Below, one piece after another: positions 9,545 to 19,378 of a DNA stretch of 64,000 nt. Every line of letters starts with the position of its first letter. Within the stretch, counting starts at the first letter, position 1. The notes under the pieces were generated by a model that made no database searches, was not told where the DNA came from, and worked only from the letters and a program-made list of their open reading frames with translations. A program made the position numbers and the translations under genes. Source of the stretch: Haemophilus parahaemolyticus (GTDB taxonomy: Bacteria > Pseudomonadota > Gammaproteobacteria > Enterobacterales > Pasteurellaceae); assembly GCF_018373095.1 (NCBI RefSeq), contig NZ_JAHAHT010000002.1:1-64000 (forward strand), in the 5' to 3' direction.

Positions 9545-10924
9545 ATGAAAAACTCAATCCAACTCAAACTCACTTTAGCTTTTACTGCCCTTTTCACCGT
9601 GGTGGCAGGCATTGCGGGCGGTGTTTCGTTCTACGATACTTACCGCGAAACGTACAAACTGCAAGACGATATGTTGGTTCAGCTTTCGGGCTTTGTCAAT
9701 TCTGTGGAAAATCCGACCGCACTTTCGGGGGATTTTCGTCCACCACGCGATAACGATGCACGAATTTATATGCATTTTGAGCGAAACGGCACGCATACAG
9801 AAAGTCTTCCGCCGAATTTTCCACAGCAAATGGAAGATGGTTTCCATACACTCAGAAAAGATGGCAAAAAATACAAAAGAGTCAAACCGCACAAAGAAAA
9901 TCGCTTTTGGTTTACGTTGAAAAACGCCAATGATTTATACCGCACTTACGTTCGTAACACACCCAACGGCAAGATTATCATCACCCAAGAAAATGAATAT
10001 CGTGAAGAACTGGCATTCCGCAGTGCATGGCAGAGCGTGATTCCGCTGATTGTGTTGTTGCCGTTGATTATTTTGCTGACCATTTGGATTGTCCGTCTCG
10101 CAATGAAGCCTGTAGACAGACTTTCTCACAAGCTAGAAAAACGCCACGAGCAAAATCTTACACCGTTGCCGACGGAAAAAATCCCGAGCGAAATTCGCGG
10201 ATTTGTGGTGGAAATCAACCGCTTGCTGGGGCGAACAGATGAATTTATTCAGCAACAAAAACGCTTTATTGCGGATGCGTCACACGAGTTGCGTAGTCCG
10301 ATGACTGCACTTTCCTTGCAAGTAGAGCAACTCGCTCATCAAGATTTGCCTGCTGAAGCCAAAACTCAACTTATCCAAGTGAAACAAGGTCTTCAGCGTA
10401 GTCGTAACTTACTAGAACAGCTGCTTTCATTGGCTCGCATTCAAAATAACAAAATGGAAAACCACAGCGATTTTAACGTGCAGGATATTTTCCGCAGCGT
10501 AATTGAAGATTTGCTACCTCTTGCCCTCGATAAAGATCAGGATTTGGGTGTAACGAATGAGCAAGCAGTCAAGTTCCACGGTTCAGAAACGGATCTCTAC
10601 TTGCTCGTTAAAACGCTGGTGGATAACGCCATTCGCTACACACCAAACGGTAGCCAGATTGATTTAAGTGTCAAAGAGAAAGGCGGTAGCATTCAGATCT
10701 GCGTAGAAGATAACGGCAACGGCATTCCACCAGAAGAACGCCAACGTGTGCTAGATCCGTTCTACCGCATTCTTGGCACAGAGCAACAAGGCTCTGGCTT
10801 AGGCTTGGCGATTGCTGAGGAGATTGTGAAAAATTATGGTGGAAAAATTGAATTAAAAGATTCAGTGAGTTTTGAAACGGGGTTGTTAGTGGAAGTTGAA
10901 TTACCAACAAGCGGTCAAATTTAG
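9545..10924 (+). CDS. Membrane sensor histidine kinase (QseC-like)
   Basis: 459-residue kinase starting at ATG 9545 behind AAGAGG; the frame is open further upstream but that would overlap the regulator. There is a membrane segment at about 7-29, a periplasmic sensor loop of ~130 residues, a second membrane segment at about 163-185, and HAMP to ~235. The H-box is FIADASHELRSPMTAL with phospho-His247. The ATPase domain has N- and G-boxes (LVDNAIRYTPNGS, VEDNGNGIP, GSGLGLAIAEEIV). It partners the preceding regulator. The last codons (PTSGQI) are encoded by an uptake signal ACAAGCGGTCAAATT, so the 3' end has been shaped by that repeat. Confidence 0.93.
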   Translation: MKNSIQLKLTLAFTALFTVVAGIAGGVSFYDTYRETYKLQDDMLVQLSGFVNSVENPTALSGDFRPPRDNDARIYMHFERNGTHTESLPPNFPQQMEDGFHTLRKDGKKYKRVKPHKENRFWFTLKNANDLYRTYVRNTPNGKIIITQENEYREELAFRSAWQSVIPLIVLLPLIILLTIWIVRLAMKPVDRLSHKLEKRHEQNLTPLPTEKIPSEIRGFVVEINRLLGRTDEFIQQQKRFIADASHELRSPMTALSLQVEQLAHQDLPAEAKTQLIQVKQGLQRSRNLLEQLLSLARIQNNKMENHSDFNVQDIFRSVIEDLLPLALDKDQDLGVTNEQAVKFHGSETDLYLLVKTLVDNAIRYTPNGSQIDLSVKEKGGSIQICVEDNGNGIPPEERQRVLDPFYRILGTEQQGSGLGLAIAEEIVKNYGGKIELKDSVSFETGLLVEVELPTSGQI

Positions 10925-10953
10925 GAAATTTTTTGTAAAAGTGATTAAGGCGA

Positions 10954-10959
10954 TATAAT
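10954..10959 (+). promoter_or_regulatory. Probable -10 box of the FtsZ-like gene
   Basis: TATAAT at 10954-10959 with a weak TTTTGT 17 bp upstream, 55 bp before the start codon. It implies the FtsZ-like gene has its own promoter and is not only read through from the kinase gene. Confidence 0.5.
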
Positions 10960-11013
10960 TTGTTGCATTATTTTATTATTCTGCATATAGCTTAAATCAA
11001 TAGGAGAAGAAAA

Positions 11014-11694
11014 ATGTTTGAGCCGATTTTTGAAGAAAAAATTATCCCTGTAATTTCTATTGTTGCCAAAGGCGAATTTGGTGTGAGAGTGGTTAATTCG
11101 TTGATGTATCCAGCTAAAATTTACTGCTTAAAATTTGAAGAACTAGAAGAGTTATCAAAGAATGATATGACATTTATTGTAGCAGATAAACTTAATGAAG
11201 AGGAATGGGCAAAAATCCGCCGAGCAACATCAAATCCCATTGTTGTTGTAGGCTGTTCAATGCCAGAAGAAGTAGAATTTGCTAGTTGCTCTTTTAATGA
11301 AACCTCTACAGAATTATGTAGCAAAATAATAAAATCTATTATTGATATCCTGACTCAGGAAGGTTTAGTTGACATTGATTTCGCAGATATTCACCGAATT
11401 TTATTTGAATGTGGTAAACACGCTAAAGCTGGTTATGCTAAAAATATGTTAGCTAAAGATGCGACTAGAAAGATATTAAATCAATTAGGCGATAAATCCG
11501 TTTCACTCGACAAAGCGAAAGGAGTATTAATCAATATTGTTGCAGGTGAGCAATTAGAATTTAAAGAGGTTGATTTGATTACTCAAACAATCATTGAAAA
11601 AACCAACCAAGAAGCAACCATTATTTTTGGCACAAGATTTGATACAAATAAATCAGGTAAAGAATTAGATTTAAGCGTGGTAGTAACTTACTAA
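11014..11694 (+). CDS. Short degenerate FtsZ homologue lacking the GTPase signature
   Basis: 226 residues, about 60% of FtsZ length, with a good GGAG ribosome-binding site. It begins MFEP like enterobacterial FtsZ. PVISIVAKGEFGVRVVNSLM (13-31) lies where FtsZ has its first glycine-rich nucleotide loop, but the glycines are gone. DMTFIVAD (51-58) matches DMVFIAAG, yet the tubulin signature GGGTGTG that should follow is absent. From ~105 the match improves. IIDILTQEGLVDIDFADI aligns with the T7 loop, where Asp122 and Asp125 correspond to catalytic D209 and D212, while the Asn is Asp120. AKGVLINIVAGEQLEF and ATIIFGTRFD match the C-terminal subdomain. The conserved C-terminal peptide that binds FtsA/ZipA is missing. 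It is probably a non-GTPase paralogue acting on FtsZ polymers. It stands alone between a sensor kinase and glmM. Confidence 0.8.
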   Translation: MFEPIFEEKIIPVISIVAKGEFGVRVVNSLMYPAKIYCLKFEELEELSKNDMTFIVADKLNEEEWAKIRRATSNPIVVVGCSMPEEVEFASCSFNETSTELCSKIIKSIIDILTQEGLVDIDFADIHRILFECGKHAKAGYAKNMLAKDATRKILNQLGDKSVSLDKAKGVLINIVAGEQLEFKEVDLITQTIIEKTNQEATIIFGTRFDTNKSGKELDLSVVVTY

Positions 11695-11697
11695 AAT

Positions 11698-11743
11698 ACA
11701 AGCGGTAGATTTTGCAATTTGTTTTACAGAATCCACCGCTTGT
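11698..11743. repeat. Inverted uptake-signal pair between convergent genes
   Basis: ACAAGCGGT (11698-11706) and ACCGCTTGT (11735-11743) face each other with further pairing inward. Lying between the convergent FtsZ-like and glmM genes, the hairpin is well placed to act as a bidirectional terminator. Confidence 0.7.
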
Positions 11744-11757
11744 TGTTTATGGAAGAA

Positions 11758-13089
11758 TTAGTTACGTTTCACTGCTTCCGCAATCTCTTTCGCACAGCTT
11801 TGGGCTAACGTTGCATCTTCACACTCTACCATCACACGAATAAGCGGTTCTGTACCTGATTTACGTAACAAGATACGTCCTTTTCCTGCTAAGCGTTCTT
11901 CTACTGTTTTTGCAACAGCTTTTACTTCTTCGCTATTGAGTGGGTTTTCACCGCCTGCGAAGCGAACGTTAATTAATACTTGTGGGAAGAGTGGCACGGC
12001 TTTTGCTAATTCGTTTAAGGTTAGATTGTGTTTTACCATTGCCACTAACACTTCAAGCGAGGCAACAATACCATCACCCGTGGTGTTTTTATCTAACACG
12101 ATGATATGACCTGAGTTTTCACCGCCTAATTTCCAGCCTTTCTCTTTTAATTGCTCAAGCACATAGCGGTCGCCCACGTTGGCACGTACGAATGGAATAG
12201 CAAGCTCTTTTAATGAGAGTTCTAAACTCATATTGCTCATCAATGTACCCACTACACCGCCTTTTAATTTGCCCGCACGCAACGCTTCACGTGCCAAAAT
12301 AAACAGAATTTGGTCGCCATCTACTTTATTGCCTAAGTGGTCTACCATCATAATGCGGTCGCCATCACCATCGTAAGCTAAACCGATGTCTGCTTCCGAC
12401 TCTTTCACCACTTTTTGAAGTGCTTTAATGTCAGTTGCCCCGCATTTTTCGTTGATGTTTAAACCGTTCGGGCGAGTACCAATTTCGATCACATCAGCCC
12501 CTAACTCACGCATTACGTTTGGTGCAATGTGGTAAGTTGCACCGTTCGCACAATCCACCACAATTTTTAAGCCGTCTAAGCTTAATTCGGATGGGAAACC
12601 TGCTTTACAAAATTCAATGTAACGACCCGCCGCATCATTGATACGGCTCGCCTTACCAAGGTTTGCAGAGTCAACACAATCCATCGGCTCATCTAACATC
12701 GCTTCGATCGCTTCTTCCACTTCATCAGGTAATTTTTCGCCCACTGATGAGAAGAATTTGATTCCGTTGTCGTAGTATGGGTTGTGAGACGCTGAAATCA
12801 CGATCCCCGCTTCTGCACGGAAAGTGCGGGTTAAATACGCAATTGCAGGGGTTGGCATTGGACCGACGAATACCGCAGATAAACCTGCTGCAGTTAAACC
12901 TGCTTCAAGTGCTGATTCCAGCATATAGCCAGAAATACGGGTGTCTTTACCAATAATCACTTTTTTCGTGCCTTGAGTCGCAAGTACTTTACCTGCTGCC
13001 CAACCGAGTTTTAACGCAAATTCTGGCGTAATTGGGAATTTACCGACTTCACCACGTACACCATCTGTACCGAAATATTTGCGAGCCAT
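11758..13089 (-). CDS. glmM: Phosphoglucosamine mutase
   Basis: 443-residue enzyme converting glucosamine-6-phosphate to glucosamine-1-phosphate, on the route to UDP-GlcNAc for peptidoglycan and LPS. It has the N-terminal [11 protein letters not shown] motif, the phosphoserine loop ISASHNP with Ser101, the metal loop YDGDGDR near 240, the sugar loop GGENSGHI, and the C-terminal phosphate-binding [12 protein letters not shown]. Length and motifs are standard. It is on the minus strand directly behind ilvA (9-bp gap), so the two may be cotranscribed. In many relatives glmM follows folP or ftsH, which is not seen here. Confidence 0.97.
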   Translation of the reverse strand: MARKYFGTDGVRGEVGKFPITPEFALKLGWAAGKVLATQGTKKVIIGKDTRISGYMLESALEAGLTAAGLSAVFVGPMPTPAIAYLTRTFRAEAGIVISASHNPYYDNGIKFFSSVGEKLPDEVEEAIEAMLDEPMDCVDSANLGKASRINDAAGRYIEFCKAGFPSELSLDGLKIVVDCANGATYHIAPNVMRELGADVIEIGTRPNGLNINEKCGATDIKALQKVVKESEADIGLAYDGDGDRIMMVDHLGNKVDGDQILFILAREALRAGKLKGGVVGTLMSNMSLELSLKELAIPFVRANVGDRYVLEQLKEKGWKLGGENSGHIIVLDKNTTGDGIVASLEVLVAMVKHNLTLNELAKAVPLFPQVLINVRFAGGENPLNSEEVKAVAKTVEERLAGKGRILLRKSGTEPLIRVMVECEDATLAQSCAKEIAEAVKRN

Positions 13090-13098
13090 AAATGTTCC

Positions 13099-14622
13099 TT
13101 ATTTTAAAAAGTATTGATAAGCCAAGCTGTCGCTCACGTCTTGGTAGCGATAGCCTAATTGTTCTAAATGTTTGGTTAATTCTGCTTCTGAGCCTTCAGC
13201 TACAGGGAATGCGGCTAAAATATCGCCGTAGTCTGCACCGTGTGCACGGTAGTGGAACAACGAAATATCCCAATCAGTTAAGGCTTGTAAGAATGTAAGC
13301 AATGCCCCTTTCTGTTCTGGGAAGTCAAAGCGGTAGAGTTTTTCGTTTTGAATACTAGCCGGTCTGCCACCAATCATATAACGCACGTGGGTTTTAGCGA
13401 TGTCATCATCTGATAAATCGCTCACATCGTAACCATTTTGGCGAAGCTCCTCGAGAATTTCTGCTTTTTCTTGGCTGCCAGAAATACGAACACCTACGAA
13501 GATACACGCGTTGGCATCATCTGCATGACGGTAGTTAAATTCTGTCACCGCACGGCTACCCAGAATTTGGCAAAATTTTAAGAAGCTGCCTTTCTGCTCT
13601 GGAATGGTTACCGCTAATAAGGCTTCACGTTTTTCGCCAATTTCGCAACGCTCAGACACAAAACGCAAGGTATGGAAATTAAGGTTTGCACCTGAGAGCA
13701 CGCAAGCAAGATTTTCTCCTTCGATGCCGTGCTTTTTCACATATTTTTTCAAACCTGCAAGCGAGGTTGCGCCCGAAGGCTCCGCCACCGCACGTACATT
13801 CTCAAAAATATCTTTCAGTGCCGCACAAATTTCATCATTATCGACTAAAACTACATCATCGACATATTGTTTACAAATACGGAAAGTTTCATCGCCAATG
13901 CGTTTTACCGCAATACCGTCTGCGAATAAACCTACGTGATCTAAATCGACAGGCTGACCCGCTTTTAATGCGTGATATAAACAAGCAGAGTCTTTGGATT
14001 CTACCCCAATGACTTGAATTTCAGGCAGAAGTTGTTTCACGAGCACTGCGATCCCAGCAATCAAACCGCCGCCGCCAACAGGCACAAAAATGCGGTTTAG
14101 ATCGGAACGTTGCTGAATGAGCTCCATCGCAATTGTGCCTTGCCCTGCAATCACGGCTGGAGCATCAAATGGGTGGATAAAGGTCATATTCAACTCTTTC
14201 GAAAGCTCAAGTGCTTTGGCTTTGGCTTCGTCAAAGTTCGCACCATAAAGCAATACTTCTCCACCAAAACCACGCACCGCATCCACTTTAATACTTGGTG
14301 TATTTTGTGGCATCACAATTAAGGCACGTAAGCCTAAATGTTTCGCTGAAAGCGCGACACCTTGAGCGTGGTTACCCGCAGAAGCCGCAATCACACCCGC
14401 TTCTTTTTGAGCTTTAGAAAGATTAGAAATCATCGCAAATGCCCCGCGTAGCTTAAAGCTATGCACTGGCTGGCGATCTTCACGTTTGATGAAAATATTA
14501 TTTTTCAAGCGTGAAGAGAGCTTGTCCATTTTTTGTAATGGCGTGACTTGAGCGAGATCATAAATATTGGAACTAAGAATAGTGCGGAGATAGTCCGTAT
14601 TCGATTGGATTTGTTGTGTCAT
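13099..14622 (-). CDS. ilvA: Biosynthetic threonine dehydratase (threonine deaminase)
   Basis: 507-residue PLP enzyme making 2-oxobutyrate from threonine, the first committed step to isoleucine. The PLP lysine is Lys57 in HSFKLRGAF. ASAGNHAQGVA and the glycine-rich VPVGGGGLIAG cofactor loop follow. The C-terminal third carries two ACT-like regulatory subdomains (EQKGSFLKF and EQKGALLTF) that mediate isoleucine inhibition. Start chosen at ATG 14622 (MTQQIQSNTDYLR) because upstream in-frame codons run through the slyD terminator. It is separate from any other ilv genes in this window. Confidence 0.96.
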   Translation of the reverse strand: MTQQIQSNTDYLRTILSSNIYDLAQVTPLQKMDKLSSRLKNNIFIKREDRQPVHSFKLRGAFAMISNLSKAQKEAGVIAASAGNHAQGVALSAKHLGLRALIVMPQNTPSIKVDAVRGFGGEVLLYGANFDEAKAKALELSKELNMTFIHPFDAPAVIAGQGTIAMELIQQRSDLNRIFVPVGGGGLIAGIAVLVKQLLPEIQVIGVESKDSACLYHALKAGQPVDLDHVGLFADGIAVKRIGDETFRICKQYVDDVVLVDNDEICAALKDIFENVRAVAEPSGATSLAGLKKYVKKHGIEGENLACVLSGANLNFHTLRFVSERCEIGEKREALLAVTIPEQKGSFLKFCQILGSRAVTEFNYRHADDANACIFVGVRISGSQEKAEILEELRQNGYDVSDLSDDDIAKTHVRYMIGGRPASIQNEKLYRFDFPEQKGALLTFLQALTDWDISLFHYRAHGADYGDILAAFPVAEGSEAELTKHLEQLGYRYQDVSDSLAYQYFLK

Positions 14623-14682
14623 ATGATTGATTTTAATGATCTTCCCAAAGGCAGGGATTGAAAGGGTTAGATAGTCGAAAAG

Positions 14683-14702
14683 GGCGTGTTTAGCACGCCC
14701 CA
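14683..14702 (-). terminator. Terminator of slyD
   Basis: Stem GGGCGTG/CACGCCC with a short TTTAG loop, followed on the minus strand by CTTTTC, 15 bp after the slyD stop and upstream of ilvA. Confidence 0.75.
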
Positions 14703-14716
14703 TTGCAATTAGTTAA

Positions 14717-15313
14717 TTAGTGTCCACTACAACCACAGCCACCATGATTGTGTCCGTGATCATGATGATGGTGATGACCACCGCCACAGCAGCCGTGACC
14801 TTCTTCTTCATCGCTGTCGTGACCACCACAGCCACAACCGTGTTCGTGACCAGAATGAATGTGACCGTGTGCAATCTCTTCTAAAGTTGCTTCACGTGTA
14901 CCCACTACTTCTACAGAGAAGAGTAATTCTTGACCTGCAAGCATATGGTTACCATCAACCACTACTTCATCGCCATCCACTTCAGTGATCACAACAGGCA
15001 ATGGACCTAAGTCAGTATCTGCGATAAAACGCATACCTACTTCTAATTCCTCTACGCCCATAAATACATCTTTCGGCACACGTTGTACCATATTTTCGTT
15101 GTATTCGCCGTAGCCTTCTTCTGGGCTTACACGCACTTCGAAAGTATCACCAACCGCTTTACCTTCTAATGCCTTTTCTAAGCCTTCAACAAGATTGTTG
15201 TGACCGTGTAAGTATTCTAGCGGTTGGTTCACTGGTGCTTCATCCACTAATACGCCATCTTGAGTACGTACTTGATAAGCAATGCTTGGTACTACGTTTT
15301 TAGTAATTTTCAT
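14717..15313 (-). CDS. slyD: FKBP-type peptidyl-prolyl isomerase SlyD with metal-binding tail
   Basis: 198-residue cytosolic prolyl isomerase, chaperone and nickel-handling protein. The FKBP core (about 1-70 and 125-145) is split by the insert-in-flap chaperone domain. GHNNLVEGLEKALEGK and YGEYNENMVQRV are typical. The last ~55 residues are packed with His, Cys and Gly (HGCGCGGHD, GHGCCGGGHHHHHDHGHNH), the Ni/Zn-binding tail that feeds hydrogenase or urease maturation. Start taken at ATG 15313 (MKITKNVVPSIAYQV); a longer in-frame start would cross the promoter. Confidence 0.96.
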   Translation of the reverse strand: MKITKNVVPSIAYQVRTQDGVLVDEAPVNQPLEYLHGHNNLVEGLEKALEGKAVGDTFEVRVSPEEGYGEYNENMVQRVPKDVFMGVEELEVGMRFIADTDLGPLPVVITEVDGDEVVVDGNHMLAGQELLFSVEVVGTREATLEEIAHGHIHSGHEHGCGCGGHDSDEEEGHGCCGGGHHHHHDHGHNHGGCGCSGH

Positions 15314-15350
15314 TAAAAATGATCCTTTGTTTATATAAAAAATTAACCGC

Positions 15351-15378
15351 ATTGTAGCGGTTTGTATGATATTTGCAA
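15351..15378 (-). promoter_or_regulatory. slyD promoter
   Basis: On the minus strand TTGCAA (15373-15378) is separated by 16 bp from TACAAT (15351-15356), about 40 bp before the slyD start. Confidence 0.6.
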
Positions 15379-15528
15379 ATAGTAAGCGAATTATGACCGC
15401 TTGTCTATGAATAGATCTAAAAACCGAGAGAGTGCATATCTCAAACAGGAATAAAGTTAATTATTTTGATTAAATGTTAAAAGATAATAAACAGCTAAAC
15501 AAATGTAACTTAATTTAAGTATTTTTGT

Positions 15529-15557
15529 TTGATAAAGCTATATAACAGGCGTAGAAT
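15529..15557 (+). promoter_or_regulatory. yagU promoter
   Basis: TTGATA (15529-15534) and TAGAAT (15552-15557) with the ideal 17-bp spacing, 60 bp before ATG 15617. The 300-bp gap between slyD and yagU otherwise holds only AT-rich sequence and one uptake-signal core. Confidence 0.65.
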
Positions 15558-15616
15558 CACACACTCTTCAAAAGTCGGAAATTTTTTATCTTTTAAATTA
15601 ATTTGAGGACATCAAA

Positions 15617-16219
15617 ATGAGCTTATTCTCAGAACCATCTAAACGTCGTTATGGCGTGGCGGTATTTGTTGGTATTATCGCGGGCATTATTTCAGCATTC
15701 GTAAAATGGGGTGCAGAGCATCCATTCCCACCACGTAGTCCAATTGATTTCTTCGAAGCTGCGTGTAAAGTGGACATCACTGGTTTAACTCAAAACCAAA
15801 TTTTCGAAGTTTGTTCACGTGCTTTCTTAAATCCACCACACGTTTTCTTACGCGACTACATCGGTATCGACCCAACAGAAGCAGTATTCACATTTGCAGA
15901 CCACGCATTTAACTGGATCGGAGTAACTCATATGCTTTTCTCATTAGTGTTCGCTATCGGTTACTGTGTTGTGGCTGAAATCTTCCCGAAAATTAAATTC
16001 TGGCAAGGTATCGGTGCGGGTATCATCGCAAACATCTGTGTTCACTACATTACATTCCCTGCGTTAGGTTTAACACCACCAGTTGCAGAATGGCCATTAT
16101 ATGAGCACATCTCTGAATTAGTAGGTCACATCTTCTGGTTCTGGACAATCGAGGTAATTCGCCGCGATTTACGCAACCGTATTACTCACCAACCAGATGT
16201 TGATGAAATAAGTCGCTAA
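15617..16219 (+). CDS. yagU: YagU family inner-membrane protein (DUF1440)
   Basis: 200-residue membrane protein closely resembling E. coli YagU along its length. It shares [20 protein letters not shown], the soluble stretch [48 protein letters not shown] and the C-terminal [17 protein letters not shown]. There are four predicted membrane helices. YagU has been linked to acid resistance in E. coli; its biochemical activity is unknown. GAGG ribosome-binding site; single-gene unit. Confidence 0.93.
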   Translation: MSLFSEPSKRRYGVAVFVGIIAGIISAFVKWGAEHPFPPRSPIDFFEAACKVDITGLTQNQIFEVCSRAFLNPPHVFLRDYIGIDPTEAVFTFADHAFNWIGVTHMLFSLVFAIGYCVVAEIFPKIKFWQGIGAGIIANICVHYITFPALGLTPPVAEWPLYEHISELVGHIFWFWTIEVIRRDLRNRITHQPDVDEISR

Positions 16220-16228
16220 TTTCTTATT

Positions 16229-16262
16229 TAAAAAGCCACAATTAAATAATTGTGGCTTTTTA
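16229..16262. terminator. Bidirectional terminator between yagU and the pEtN transferase gene
   Basis: AAAAAGCCACAATT/AATTGTGGCTTTTT perfect stem with an AAAT loop; serves both convergent genes. Confidence 0.9.
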
Positions 16263-16271
16263 CACAGTTTA

Positions 16272-17825
16272 TTACTTCAAACGTACATCTACCGCAGGAT
16301 CTACATCCTTACGGTATTTCTCTTTAATCTGTTTTTGTAAACCATAGTCGTCTTTATCTGCTTGATTTGAAAACAGATCTTCCTTGCCAAGTTTTGGATT
16401 TTGAATCCCCACCCAATGAGCGATGCCTTCTAAGAAGTTCAATCCAGATTTGAATACTTTATATTCGTGGCGTTCAGTGTCATCAGACGAAATTTTAAAT
16501 AGCGGAATATTATGGTGTAACTGGCTGTGGCAGTTTTGGTTGAACAAAATCGCACCATCTTTTTCGTTCGTTTGATGACATAAACCGTGGTCAGAGAAAT
16601 AGATCATCGAGAATGAACGGTGCGTTTTTTGCTCGTTCTCTTTCAATTGCTCATAGGTGCGTTTTAAGAAATCATCGGTTTTCTTAATCGATGAGATGTA
16701 GCAATTGAGGTAATCATATTGCGGTTTGATTTCACCTTCTTTAAAGATTTTCGGATAATCCTCCACGCGGTCACAAGCTAACGGGTGTGAGCCGTAAAGG
16801 TGCAATACGATAAAGCGTTTACCTTGTGCAGGGGCTTCTAACACTTGAGCGAATTTCGGCAAGAGATCAAAGTCACTGTAATTGGTAGAGTTAAAGCTAC
16901 CACCATTTTTAAGAAATATTGTTTCATCCGCTTTGGAGGCAAGCGAGGAAATTGGTGTGTCATATTCGCCTAAAAAGCCTTGATTGGAAATCCAATAGGT
17001 TTTTACGTCTGCGGATTTTACGAGGTCAAGCAAGCTCAAATCATAGTGTGGCTCCCAACTTTCTTTGTTTGGCAACGTAAGCATTAAACGCAATGACGCG
17101 ATGGTGTTTGTACCTGCGGAGGTCATTCCGTCAATCAACGTACCGTTCGCACTCGACATAAAAGGGGTGTTTTCCACAGGGTAGCCATAGGCGCGATGGT
17201 AATCTTTGCGAGCACTTTCGCCTAATACAATCACATAATCATCATATTTCGAATTTTCGAGCGTTGAGCTACCCCAATTGTTCGCTTTTGCCATCTCTTT
17301 AAGCGTGTGCATCTCTTTGGTAATTTTTACCGCAGAATCAACCGCTTGTTTAAGTGGCTCTGCAATAGGTGAATAATAGGCAAAGAGCAAGCCTGAAAGT
17401 ACCACGAAGGTACGATTGCGTTGGAATTGAATGCCTGTATTCAAACGGATTTTATATTGCAGCCAGATAAGCAACGGAATTACAAACGCAATGAGGTAGC
17501 TGCTGATTGGCATTTGCTGTAAGAACTCTTTGGTTTCAAGCAAATCCGTGGCAAAAATTGAGGCGATATATTGGTAACTTGGTGCACCAAAATTTAAGCC
17601 TGTTGGCGTATAAATTGCGTGAATGATTGCTAGCGGAAGCAGTAAAAAATAGAAGGCTTTTTTGCTAGAGCTGAGGAAAATAATCAGTACGCTGGTCAGC
17701 AGAATTTGCCCGACATCAGGTTCAGGGAACATTCCTGAACCGATAAGGAGAAAGTAACTGCTGAGTAGGGTAATTGCAAGAATTAATATCAGTGCGGTAG
17801 GTTTAGAAAGATTAGCGAGTTTCAT
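16272..17825 (-). CDS. Phosphoethanolamine transferase (sulfatase-fold, membrane-anchored)
   Basis: 517-residue protein with five N-terminal membrane helices (to about residue 165) and a periplasmic sulfatase-like domain. The nucleophile region is [20 protein letters not shown]; a Thr in the TNTIASLR segment is the usual phosphoenzyme residue of this family. [10 protein letters not shown] and [12 protein letters not shown] hold metal ligands. Such enzymes move phosphoethanolamine from phosphatidylethanolamine to LPS; the Haemophilus Lpt6 type acts on inner-core heptose, the EptA type on lipid A. Which acceptor applies here cannot be read from sequence. The gene is monocistronic. Confidence 0.88.
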   Translation of the reverse strand: MKLANLSKPTALILILAITLLSSYFLLIGSGMFPEPDVGQILLTSVLIIFLSSSKKAFYFLLLPLAIIHAIYTPTGLNFGAPSYQYIASIFATDLLETKEFLQQMPISSYLIAFVIPLLIWLQYKIRLNTGIQFQRNRTFVVLSGLLFAYYSPIAEPLKQAVDSAVKITKEMHTLKEMAKANNWGSSTLENSKYDDYVIVLGESARKDYHRAYGYPVENTPFMSSANGTLIDGMTSAGTNTIASLRLMLTLPNKESWEPHYDLSLLDLVKSADVKTYWISNQGFLGEYDTPISSLASKADETIFLKNGGSFNSTNYSDFDLLPKFAQVLEAPAQGKRFIVLHLYGSHPLACDRVEDYPKIFKEGEIKPQYDYLNCYISSIKKTDDFLKRTYEQLKENEQKTHRSFSMIYFSDHGLCHQTNEKDGAILFNQNCHSQLHHNIPLFKISSDDTERHEYKVFKSGLNFLEGIAHWVGIQNPKLGKEDLFSNQADKDDYGLQKQIKEKYRKDVDPAVDVRLK

Positions 17826-17853
17826 AATACAAATAGATAAGAAAAACGTTTAC

Positions 17854-18000
17854 TCTCTCCCCTCGTAGGGAGAGACAGGAAAATTGCATTTAGCAATTTG
17901 TCAAAGAGGAGCAAAAAAGCGGTCAAAAATGACCGCTTACTCTCTCCCAAATTTCAATGCTGAACGCCTTGAAATTATCCCTCTCCTACAAAGGAAAAGG
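17854..18000. repeat. Cluster of short palindromes including an uptake-signal pair
   Basis: The gap between the phosphoethanolamine transferase and nhaA holds three palindromes. They are TCTCTCCC/GGGAGAGA (17854-17875), AAGCGGTCA/TGACCGCTT (17917-17938, two uptake-signal cores head to head), and a degenerate CTCTCCC...TCCCTCTCC unit. The sequence resembles the element in the rpoB-rpoC spacer. Confidence 0.6.
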
Positions 18001-18007
18001 GCAATCA

Positions 18008-19195
18008 TTAAGCCGTTACTTTATTCTTATTTGTCGTAGCTTTCAATAGAATATAGCCGACAACTGCCGATAAATTCGTTCCAATTAAGATACCTAATTG
18101 AGCTAATGGGAGCATATTGCTGCCATCATTATTATCCGCACCGAAAGCTAAGCCTGCGATAAAAACAGACATCGTGAAACCAATACCACAAAGCACCGCA
18201 ATCGCAAAAATCTGTTTGAAATTGACCCCTTGTGGTAAACCTGCAAGGCGAAGCAACACTGCAACATAGCTGAATAAGAATACACCAACTGGTTTACCAA
18301 TAAACAAACCCAATGCGATACCTAGTGGCACAGGTGAAGTCAATTTTTCTAAGCTCATACCATCAAATGAGACGCCTGCATTGGCAAATGCGAAGAGCGG
18401 TAGAATCACAAATGAACACCAAGGAGCTAAAATATGTTCTAAGTGGTAAAGAGGTGTTTCACCATTTTTACCTCGTAGAGGGATTGCAAAACCAATGATC
18501 ACACCAGCCAATGTCGCATGTACACCTGATTTCAGCACAGATGCCCATAAAATTGATCCGACGATTAAGTAGTGAATCATACTCACTACTTTATAACGGT
18601 TCATCGTGAATAACGTAATAATCGCAAGACTCGCCACAATTAACGCAGGCATACTCATTTCGTGTGAGAAGAAAATAGCAATTACCACAATAGCACCAAT
18701 ATCATCAATAATGGCTAACGCAAGCAAGAACATTTTTAGTGGTAATGGCACTTGCTTACTGAGTAATGCGACAATACCTAATGCAAAAGCAATATCCGTC
18801 GCCATTGGGATTGCCCAACCACGAACAAGTTCAGGATCATGGTGATTGATAAAATAGTAAATCAACGCAGGTACAATCATTCCACCAAATGCGGCAAATG
18901 CGGGAAGAGAAGCTTTACGCACGCTTGAAAGCGAGCCTTCAAACATTTCTCGTTTGACTTCAAGTCCAACAAGCACAAAAAAGACCGCCATAAAGCCATC
19001 ATTAATCCACATTAAAAGTGGTTTATCAATCGCAAAAGCCCCAACCTTCAACACCACTTGGGTTTGTAAAAAATCAAAATAGACAGATTGTACGCCTGTG
19101 TTGGCACAAATAATCGCTAATATAGCCGCGACAAAAAGCAGGATGCCGCCTGAAGATTCAAGTTTAAGGAAATTCTTAATTTGCCTAATCATCAT
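18008..19195 (-). CDS. nhaA: Na+/H+ antiporter NhaA
   Basis: 395-residue, 12-helix inner-membrane antiporter exchanging internal Na+ (or Li+) for external protons. The ion-binding aspartates are present: Asp134 in [10 protein letters not shown] and Asp164/Asp165 in [24 protein letters not shown] is also diagnostic. Two adjacent Met codons make the start ambiguous by one residue. Single gene, divergent from the EamA gene with a ~180-bp shared promoter region containing an uptake-signal core. Confidence 0.97.
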   Translation of the reverse strand: MMIRQIKNFLKLESSGGILLFVAAILAIICANTGVQSVYFDFLQTQVVLKVGAFAIDKPLLMWINDGFMAVFFVLVGLEVKREMFEGSLSSVRKASLPAFAAFGGMIVPALIYYFINHHDPELVRGWAIPMATDIAFALGIVALLSKQVPLPLKMFLLALAIIDDIGAIVVIAIFFSHEMSMPALIVASLAIITLFTMNRYKVVSMIHYLIVGSILWASVLKSGVHATLAGVIIGFAIPLRGKNGETPLYHLEHILAPWCSFVILPLFAFANAGVSFDGMSLEKLTSPVPLGIALGLFIGKPVGVFLFSYVAVLLRLAGLPQGVNFKQIFAIAVLCGIGFTMSVFIAGLAFGADNNDGSNMLPLAQLGILIGTNLSAVVGYILLKATTNKNKVTA

Positions 19196-19378
19196 TCACT
19201 CCTTATATTGGCAAAAAACATCGTAAAACAAAACTACAACACAAACGGCAAAATTAACCGCTTGCAAGCTTATTCCATTATCTTATAACATTTTTTTATC
19301 ATAAAAGAAAAGTTATTTTATCCATAATTTTGATAAAATATCGTCTATCGAAAATATCAAATTAAAAGAAATTTATTT

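Noticed and set aside
13604..14012. Antisense ORFs inside ilvA
   Set aside because: Low-complexity opposite-strand frames without start signals inside an intact essential-type gene.
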